Source: Nitratidesulfovibrio termitidis HI1 (GTDB lineage: Bacteria > Desulfobacterota > Desulfovibrionia > Desulfovibrionales > Desulfovibrionaceae). Taken from it: 64,000 nucleotides of DNA. The position numbers and the translations under genes are program-made. The DNA is taken from the NCBI RefSeq assembly GCF_000504305.1, contig NZ_KI632512.1:2942220-3006219 (forward strand). The letters are read 5' to 3'. The notes beneath the pieces were generated by a model. The model was not told the origin of the DNA. It made no database searches and saw only the letters and a program-made list of their open reading frames with translations. Shown piece after piece: positions 43,912 through 50,004 of the stretch (the first letter of the stretch is position 1; every line of letters begins with the position of its first letter).

Positions 43912-46539
43912 CTATTTCTTTTGGCCTGCCCGAGGTATTTCGTCAAGCAGCTTGGCTTCAACGTGTCTTCGTGATGAGAATCCATCGTTGCAAGTCCGTA
44001 GCGCGTGGCTGGCGGAGCCCCAGTCATGAGCTTTTATGGCATCCCAGACAGGCTTCAGTTTTCCAGATGCCATGCCGCCTACACCATATTGATATGCTCC
44101 GGAACTCAGTACCGTCTGTGCCTGGATGGGGAGATTGTCGAAGCTGCCGCCTTCATCGGCTGAAGGAGTTTCTTTGTCAAAACGTTGCCGTGTAGCGTCC
44201 TGCCTTTTTTCTATGGCTATGCGTGATAGTGTATAGGCCTGCTCTCCCGTCAGCCGCGGATAGGTTCCAGTCTCGACAACGTAGCGCTCAAGTGCTTTTT
44301 GGGCTTGCCCTCTGTTTAGTTGCGCGAATTGTGCGAGCATTCTTGATGAGGTATCGCCATCAGGCGAGTTGATGCGGCGTTTGTATTCGGCAATGTCCGC
44401 GTGTGTCATATGCTGTGAGTCTACGCCAAGCCCAAAGGCAAGTGAGCTATTACCTGTGGAAAAGCTTGGTGTTGGATTTTCCCAGTTGCCACTTTCCAGG
44501 CTTCCCTCAAGAAAGGTCAGGGTTGCATACAAATGGCCGATGGGGTCGCTTTCAAGATGGTTTTGCTTGATGCGGTCCTTAAGCAAGTCATATTTTTTTT
44601 GACCGATTTTTTCAGGTGCAGTTTGCGGGGAAGGGGTGGGCTGCCCCGAATCGTTACTGGCCATCAACAGGTTTTCGGCATACGGCGATCTGCCGTCATT
44701 GTAGTGCGGCAAGGTGCGGATTTCTGCTCGCCCCGAGCCGCCGCGTCCCAGCGGCGGGGTGTAGCCTTCCGAGGGCCGGGGGCGCTGTTCGGGATAGAGC
44801 CGGGAGTCCGGAGGCTGCTCGTCGTTCAGTAGCTGCTGGCCGGATCTGCCGGTGGGGAGGCCAAGGATGAGTTCATCGCCACGTCTTGGGCCGAACGGCT
44901 TGAGAATCACTTCGCCAGGGTAAATGCCGGGGCGTACCCGTGGGGGATGCGTCAGGCTGCCCTCCGGCAGAGGGAGCACGGGCTGGCGGTGTTCGAGCGT
45001 CATGGCTCCACCGCCATGGGAGAAGGTGAACGTGCCGTCCGGGTTGCGTGGGTGTTTTGATTCGTCCCACCCCTGACCGATGATGGCTTCCCCGATGAGC
45101 CCCAACGGGTCGAAGGCGCTGACCGGGTCGTCCACGCAATAGTCGTAGGGGTCGTGGTCACCGCCGGTGTCGCCCAGGGGGTCGGGCGCGGTGAAGCGTC
45201 CGGTGCGCGGGTCGTAGTCGCGAAAGCCGAAGCGCACGAGGCCGGTGTGCCGGTCCGTCAGCCCCCCGGCAAAGCCCAGCGGCAGGAAGAAGTACGGGCA
45301 GGTGTCCAGCAGCGGGTTGCCGAAGCTGTCGTATTCCATGCGCTTCACCACCTTGCCGTCCGGGTCCATCAGGACCTTTACCGTGCCCACCTGGTCGCGT
45401 CCGATGCGGAAGGTGACGGAGCGCGGCGGTGGGGCGGCCTCCCCGTCCTTGCGGAAGATGGACAGGTCCAGCAGGTTGCCGTCCAGGTTGTCCAGCGCCG
45501 GGCCGCATACGGTGACGGCCTCGGGCACGCGGTCGCCGCCGTAATGAAAGGTGTAGTCCGAGCCGGTGCGGTGATCGCGGAAGCGGGCCAGGCGCAACGG
45601 ATCGAGCCACTGGTATTCCTCGCTGGGCGCGTGGTTGCGCAGCACCATGAAGGGCATGCCGTTGTCGCCGAAGCGGTAGCGGATGATGTCGCCCCCGGGC
45701 AGCACCACCGAATCGAGAGCCACGGGCGCAAGCTGGTCATGGAGATCATGGGGATGATGGGGATGATGAGGGGCGTGGGGACGGTAGGGGTCGGGGGAGG
45801 CAGAGGGTGCGCCCCCGGCGGCGTTGCCCCCATTTGCATAGTAAAACCACGTGCTGGAGCGCCCTTCCTCCCGGCAGCGCAGCGTGCCGTCCGGGGCGTA
45901 CATGTAGCGCGCCCGGCCCGCGCGCACGAGGCGGCCCGTGTTGTCATAGGCAAAGGCGCGCTCCGTCTCCATCAGCCGCAGCGCGTCGCGCGACATGCCG
46001 GGCAGCGGGTTCACCCTTGCCGTGATGCGCTGGCCCGCCGTGTTGTAGGTGTAGCGTTCCGCCCCCTGGCCGTCGCGGCGCACCTCGGTCAGGTGGCCGC
46101 GTTCGTCGTGGGTGTAGTCGTAGCTGGCGGCGCGCCCGCCGCAGCGTTCCTGTTTGGCGCGCAGCCTGCCGTCGGGCGAGAAGGCGCACTGCACGTCCAG
46201 CGCGGGGGGGATGGCGCCGGACTGGGGAGCGGTGGCAGAGGCGGCGGACCCGTCCGTCCCGCCGGGGGCACCCTCGGCGCGGGAATGGGGCGTGTGGGGT
46301 GCGGGCATGGCGAAAGCTCCGGAAGCGGGGGGAGCCGCCGGGAATGCGTCCGCGCCGTACCCCGGCCCGGCAGGCACAGTCCCTCCGACAGGCACTGCCC
46401 CTCCGGCGGGCGCGGCCCGCTCGTCGCGGGGGCGCTTGGCGAATACCACGGTGCGCAAAAAGTCTTCGGTGGACATGGCCTGGGGTGAACGCTGGGCAGG
46501 GGCGCGACGGGATGCGCGCCCGCGTGTGGATGCGGACAT
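43912..46539 (-). CDS. Short Rhs protein with T4-lysozyme-like C-terminal toxin
   Basis: The 875-residue protein starts at MSASTRG (AAAGGAAA upstream), with no signal peptide, PAAR or TcdB-like region. A Pro/Ala/Gly-rich segment leads to only a few YD-type repeats (YDYTHDERGHLTEV, YTYNTAGQR, FAYDNTGRL). The Rhs core ends with DPRTGRFTAPDPLG and FDPLGL near residue 520. The variable tip opens with GWDESKHPRNPDGTF. Its last 200 residues resemble T4/pesticin-type lysozyme: a candidate catalytic Glu in TFLEGSLES, then SSLAFGLGVDSQHMT aligned with the TIGIGH motif, and QTVLSSGAYQYG with KLKPVWDAIKAHDW. The tip would cut peptidoglycan. The next gene encodes an exported candidate immunity protein. 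Confidence 0.85.
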   Translation of the reverse strand: MSASTRGRASRRAPAQRSPQAMSTEDFLRTVVFAKRPRDERAAPAGGAVPVGGTVPAGPGYGADAFPAAPPASGAFAMPAPHTPHSRAEGAPGGTDGSAASATAPQSGAIPPALDVQCAFSPDGRLRAKQERCGGRAASYDYTHDERGHLTEVRRDGQGAERYTYNTAGQRITARVNPLPGMSRDALRLMETERAFAYDNTGRLVRAGRARYMYAPDGTLRCREEGRSSTWFYYANGGNAAGGAPSASPDPYRPHAPHHPHHPHDLHDQLAPVALDSVVLPGGDIIRYRFGDNGMPFMVLRNHAPSEEYQWLDPLRLARFRDHRTGSDYTFHYGGDRVPEAVTVCGPALDNLDGNLLDLSIFRKDGEAAPPPRSVTFRIGRDQVGTVKVLMDPDGKVVKRMEYDSFGNPLLDTCPYFFLPLGFAGGLTDRHTGLVRFGFRDYDPRTGRFTAPDPLGDTGGDHDPYDYCVDDPVSAFDPLGLIGEAIIGQGWDESKHPRNPDGTFTFSHGGGAMTLEHRQPVLPLPEGSLTHPPRVRPGIYPGEVILKPFGPRRGDELILGLPTGRSGQQLLNDEQPPDSRLYPEQRPRPSEGYTPPLGRGGSGRAEIRTLPHYNDGRSPYAENLLMASNDSGQPTPSPQTAPEKIGQKKYDLLKDRIKQNHLESDPIGHLYATLTFLEGSLESGNWENPTPSFSTGNSSLAFGLGVDSQHMTHADIAEYKRRINSPDGDTSSRMLAQFAQLNRGQAQKALERYVVETGTYPRLTGEQAYTLSRIAIEKRQDATRQRFDKETPSADEGGSFDNLPIQAQTVLSSGAYQYGVGGMASGKLKPVWDAIKAHDWGSASHALRTCNDGFSSRRHVEAKLLDEIPRAGQKK

Positions 46540-46670
46540 GGCATTTCCTTTGGTTGATGGTGGAAATGCCGCACCCGTAGCATGCGGGTTTCGGCTCGGC
46601 GTTGCCGCAACAGGGCCGCAGCGGGGTGGGGTGGCCGTCCGGAGGGTGTACGGCCATGGTGTTCCCCGGA
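46540..46670. repeat. Upstream region shared by both full Rhs genes (copy 1)
   Basis: This segment and 52255-52372 are nearly identical, including the ribosome site (AAAGGAAA on the minus strand) and an inverted GCATGCGGG/CCCGTAGCATGC-type motif. It presumably carries the Rhs promoter, so both toxins should be expressed alike. Confidence 0.8.
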
Positions 46671-46733
46671 TGCGCACGACTCGCTCCCGGGGAACTTCCG
46701 GCATCTCCGGGCGCCCCGACCGCCATCACGGCA

Positions 46734-46877
46734 TCACTCGGACGCCCCCTGGAACAGTGACTGTTTCTTCCTCTTCGGATAACCGCCGCCTCCCGCCCCA
46801 CATCCGGCCATGGCAAGGCTTGCGGGCAGCCAGAGCAAAAGTAGAAGCGCGAACAGGAACGAGCGGGGGGTACGCAT
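46734..46877 (-). pseudogene. Truncated copy of the exported-protein signal peptide
   Basis: The 47-codon frame begins MRTPRSFLFALLLLLWLPAS and matches the signal peptide of the protein starting at 49022 (MRTPHPFLFALLLSLWLPAS). It then diverges to AGCGAGGGG and a basic tail and stops. The upstream leader is also shared with that gene. It may be a decayed immunity gene, although the AMAGC segment could act as a lipobox and make a tiny lipoprotein. Confidence 0.6.
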
Positions 46878-46884
46878 GCGAAAC

Positions 46885-47035
46885 CTGCCTGTGGGTGCTG
46901 GAAGTTGCCAGGCCATGTCGAATGTCAGGAATGACTTCCAGTACTGGCAGTGCTGGCAGTATTGGCAGCACCGGCGGCCCTGCGCATGTCGGGACGGGTT
47001 ATTGGCCGCAGGCGATGCGGATGGCGTGTTGCGGG
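46885..47035. repeat. Rhs-island junction/leader repeat (copy 3)
   Basis: On the minus strand the order is hairpin CCGCATCGCCTGCGG, CCAATAACCC, GTCCCGACATGCGCAGG, then a 9-bp-period stretch (CAGTACTGG-like units, 46938-46973), then CTTCCAGCACCCACAGGCAGG leading to the ATG of the truncated gene. It matches the leaders at 38330, 42015 and 49023. Confidence 0.75.
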
Positions 47036-47132
47036 ACGCATGAGAGCGCGAAGGGGAACAATACCGTCCGGGGCACCCTGCGGCACCCCCTGTCAGGGGC
47101 TGAGGCGGCTCGCAGGTCTGGCCTGGTGCAGT

Positions 47133-49022
47133 TCAGGGGGCGGTGTTCCGCTTTTCGCCTGCTGGCATTGCGTCGGTCTTGGTTGGCAGTTCGCCCTCCG
47201 CCGCAAGCAGGGCGCTGACATGGACCCACGGAATCTTCGTGCCGCGCGGCACGCCCCACAGGCGCAGCACCTTGGGCAGGTGCTTGTTCATGTACCCGGT
47301 GAAGGTTGCGGCGTTGGCGGTGTCGTTGGTGTAGTGCCACGCGCGGGGAATGGGGTTGCCCGGCGCGGTGTGGACCAGCACATCCAGCCGTCCCTTGGGC
47401 GAGACGAACAGGGCCATGTTTATTTCCGGACGCTGCTCGCTCTCTCCCGCGCACACGGCTCCGTTGCGGTCGCCGAGGCAGTCGCCGGGGTGTCCCCCTG
47501 TCGGGGATTCCTTGCGGTTGGGGGCGAGGGGCAGCATGGCCATGGTGGAAACCAGTTCATACACGGCGGGCGGCAGCATGGCGGCAAGGCGCTGCGCGAA
47601 ACCGGGGATTTCCAGCAACTGGTCATGGTGGAAGAATTTCTGAAACTCCCGGAGCTTGACCGGCAACGGCGTCAAGAACGGGGGAGGGATGGACGGCGCA
47701 GCGTTTTCCTGCCCGGGCGTGGGTTCCGCACGGCACAGGCGGAACGGGAGTTCCTCGAGGGAGGGCGATTGCTGGGTGAAGCCTGCCCGCGAGCATTGCG
47801 TGTCAAAGGCATCGGCTTCCCATTGGATGCAGTTGTCGCCTTGCCCCGCGCACTCCCACAGGCGCATGCCCCGCGCGGAGGGCCACCACTGGCTGAACAC
47901 CCCGCCTGCAATGGCAACGGGAGGCTGCCCCTGCCGGGTGCTGACGCCCGACCCGGTGAAACGTCCTTCCTCGTCGGCCAGCCCGCGCATGGTCACGGTG
48001 ACGGCGGTGCCGTTGACGGTGCCGGTCCAGGTGCGTTGCTCGACCCGCACCGGCATGACCGGCGAGGCCGGGTTGGCCAGGGGGCTGTGCTGTGTGGACA
48101 GCGGGCCGAAGTGCAGCCACGGTGTGGCGGGGTGCATGGGGTCGCCGTCGCTGGGATGGAGTTCCCACAGTCGGACGGCCTCTTCGATATCCCCGGGCAT
48201 CCTGTCGATGTCTTCGGTATCGTTGGTGTAGTGCCATGCGATAGGGCATGTCGGCCAGCCCGCATCGAATATCAGAACGTCCACGCGCCCCTGCGGGCTT
48301 ACCGCCAAGGCCGCAGGGTGGGTGACCCAGCCGGAACTGTGGCCCGCGCAGAGCAGGTTGCCCTGCGAGCCCATGAAGCAGGCAGGGTCCTTGTCGCTGC
48401 TGAAGCCCGCGATGCCTTCGTAATGCTCCGGCGACAGCATGCCGACCAGTTGCTCCGCAAAGCCGGGCATGGAGTTGGGGGTCCAGTGCTGTGACTTGTC
48501 CGCAAAATGCTGTGGGGGCACAGGCAGCGGGCGCACGGGGGCCGGGACAGGCGGAGGAAGCGGGGTTTGCCGAATGAGGCGGAATGCGAATGTTGGTTCC
48601 TGTCCCCATGGGGCGCTGTCGATGTACCCGTCGTGGGCGCGGTAGTCCGTGGGCGTCTCCCATCCGACATGAGCATACCAGTTATGGCACTGTGCTTCAC
48701 CCGGAGGGCATTCCCTCAACCGCATGCCGGAGACCCACCACAGGGCGAAAATTCCGCCTGACACGCGGCGCGGCGGGCGGCCCTGCTGGGTGCAGACGCC
48801 GGACCCCACGAAACTGCCATCCTTGTTGGTCCAGCCGCGCATGGTCAGGGTGGCGGGTTCGTTGTCCAGCGTGCCTTCCCAGGTCCACTCCTCGAAGCGG
48901 AGCGGGAACGTCGGTTCCCGTGGGTCGGCAAGGGGCGCTTTTTCCCAGGCGGCCATGGCAAGACTTGCGGGCAGCCAGAGCGAAAGCAGAAGCGCGAACA
49001 GGAACGGGTGGGGGGTACGCAT
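47133..49022 (-). CDS. Exported two-unit protein, third candidate lysozyme-immunity paralogue
   Basis: The 629-residue protein has a signal peptide (FLFALLLSLWLPASLAMA). Two units are visible: FVGSGVCTQQGRPPRRVSGG and FTGSGVSTRQGQPPVAIAGG strands with Cys pairs, then MPGFAEQLVGMLSPEHY and IPGFAQRLAAMLPPAVY, LLCAGHS and AVCAGES loops, AVSPQGRVDVLIF and FVSPKGRLDVLV strands and WHYTNDT. It is diverged from its relatives at 42094 and 38480. The start at 49022 gives a clean signal peptide. A 24-codon remnant of a lysozyme-like toxin tip lies about 95 bp upstream, in the order seen for the intact pair. It is now an orphan immunity candidate. Confidence 0.72.
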   Translation of the reverse strand: MRTPHPFLFALLLSLWLPASLAMAAWEKAPLADPREPTFPLRFEEWTWEGTLDNEPATLTMRGWTNKDGSFVGSGVCTQQGRPPRRVSGGIFALWWVSGMRLRECPPGEAQCHNWYAHVGWETPTDYRAHDGYIDSAPWGQEPTFAFRLIRQTPLPPPVPAPVRPLPVPPQHFADKSQHWTPNSMPGFAEQLVGMLSPEHYEGIAGFSSDKDPACFMGSQGNLLCAGHSSGWVTHPAALAVSPQGRVDVLIFDAGWPTCPIAWHYTNDTEDIDRMPGDIEEAVRLWELHPSDGDPMHPATPWLHFGPLSTQHSPLANPASPVMPVRVEQRTWTGTVNGTAVTVTMRGLADEEGRFTGSGVSTRQGQPPVAIAGGVFSQWWPSARGMRLWECAGQGDNCIQWEADAFDTQCSRAGFTQQSPSLEELPFRLCRAEPTPGQENAAPSIPPPFLTPLPVKLREFQKFFHHDQLLEIPGFAQRLAAMLPPAVYELVSTMAMLPLAPNRKESPTGGHPGDCLGDRNGAVCAGESEQRPEINMALFVSPKGRLDVLVHTAPGNPIPRAWHYTNDTANAATFTGYMNKHLPKVLRLWGVPRGTKIPWVHVSALLAAEGELPTKTDAMPAGEKRNTAP

Positions 49023-49117
49023 GCTGAGCCTACCTTGGGTGCTGGAAGTTGCCAAGCCATATCGCATGTCCGGAGTGACTTCCAGCACCCGGTGGCACCC
49101 GCGCAGGTCGGGACGGG

Positions 49118-49192
49118 TTATTTGCCGGTATGTGTGGCGGGGATGCGTTTCAGCAGTTCCGCTTCGGCATGACGGAAGGTCGGAGTTGCGGG
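49118..49192 (-). pseudogene. Tiny remnant of a third lysozyme-like toxin tip
   Basis: Between two stops, 24 codons read PATPTFRHAEAELLKRIPAT and end HTGK. RHAEAELLKRIP aligns with RRHVEAKLLDEIP at the end of the intact toxin and RRHVEAMLLDEIS in the fragment at 40298. The match is short, but its position just upstream of an exported immunity-type gene is the same in all three cases. Confidence 0.5.
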
Positions 49193-49528
49193 CTATTGCG
49201 TATCGCATGGAAAGGCGCTGTTGACAGGGGGAGGATGTTCTGAGCCAGGAGCCCGCATTGGAGAGTTGTTTCTCAGGGGCATGGATTGTTGGCTTGCGTT
49301 GTCTCATTATCAAATATATAAAATGTGAATGCATGGTCGAAAAGTTCAGATTTGCGAAGGGGCGTATGGAGACGCTCAGAGAAAAAGCGATAGCCGTGCT
49401 GTTGATGATTTTTGTGATTGTTGAAAAATGGAAAGAAAGCGGCGTGCTGTGGCGCCGTATTTTTCTGTCCATCTTAGTGTATTGTAAGGAGTATACTTTT
49501 CGTAGATCATTTTCGACTGGAGGATGTA
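49193..49528. other. AT-rich intergenic segment
   Basis: About 336 bp with a sharp change to AT-rich sequence from about 49290. It must contain the promoter of the membrane protein gene at 49529; a TATACT-like -10 box lies near 49495. An overlapping 95-codon frame (49258-49545) was not accepted as a gene. Confidence 0.4.
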
Positions 49529-49930
49529 ATGGATTCTATGCGTAAAAAACGCATCGTCATTTTTGGTATTTTTTTTTCGGAATGTATCTTTTGGCATTTT
49601 GCAGGGATATTTGCCGCTGCACACGATGTATATGTGTATTTATTTGTTATTTTTTGGACAGTTGTGATGTGCGTGACAATTGTGAAGGCAAATGATGTAA
49701 AGAAGATGAATGGTGTTTTATCAGCTATAATGGTATATTCTTTGTTTATGTTTTTTGTTTCTGCAAACAGTATGGTTCCATATTATAAGATGAATCCGTC
49801 AAACCCTGTAGTAAATATATTTTTTTTCAAGCGTGATGCAGGTATTGTTTTGGGTTCAGGAGGTGCTCTTGAAGCGTTTGTGTGTTGTATATACCTAATT
49901 ATACTGTCTAAATTTTTTCGAACACAATAA
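49529..49930 (+). CDS. Small multi-pass membrane protein, candidate immunity (paralogue 2)
   Basis: The 133-residue protein has about four hydrophobic helices, including FGIFFSECIFWHFAGIF and MVYSLFMFFVS, with a final FVCCIYLIILSKFF. It is a clear paralogue of the product at 40659, in equally AT-rich DNA. TGGAGGATGTA gives a strong ribosome site. It converges on the Rhs gene ending at 50005, separated by a 19-bp perfect hairpin. Convergent placement is unusual for Rhs immunity genes, which normally follow the toxin on the same strand, but the repeated association supports the assignment. No enzyme motif is present. Confidence 0.78.
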   Translation: MDSMRKKRIVIFGIFFSECIFWHFAGIFAAAHDVYVYLFVIFWTVVMCVTIVKANDVKKMNGVLSAIMVYSLFMFFVSANSMVPYYKMNPSNPVVNIFFFKRDAGIVLGSGGALEAFVCCIYLIILSKFFRTQ

Positions 49931-49952
49931 CGTTCATAGAGTGATTGTTTTT

Positions 49953-50003
49953 AAAAGATGTCTGGCGTTGCGGAATGTTATGTAGCAACGCCAGACATCT
50001 TTT
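49953..50003. terminator. Long bidirectional terminator between membrane protein and Rhs gene
   Basis: AAAAGATGTCTGGCGTTGC pairs perfectly with GCAACGCCAGACATCTTTT over 19 bp around a 13-base loop. It sits between two convergent stops, with A/T runs at both edges so that it can act in both directions. Confidence 0.92.
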
Positions 50004-50004
50004 A

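Noticed and set aside
49258-49545. 95-codon plus-strand frame overlapping the membrane immunity gene
   Set aside because: It has no ribosome site and no paralogue near the other membrane gene at 40659, and it overlaps the well-supported start at 49529.
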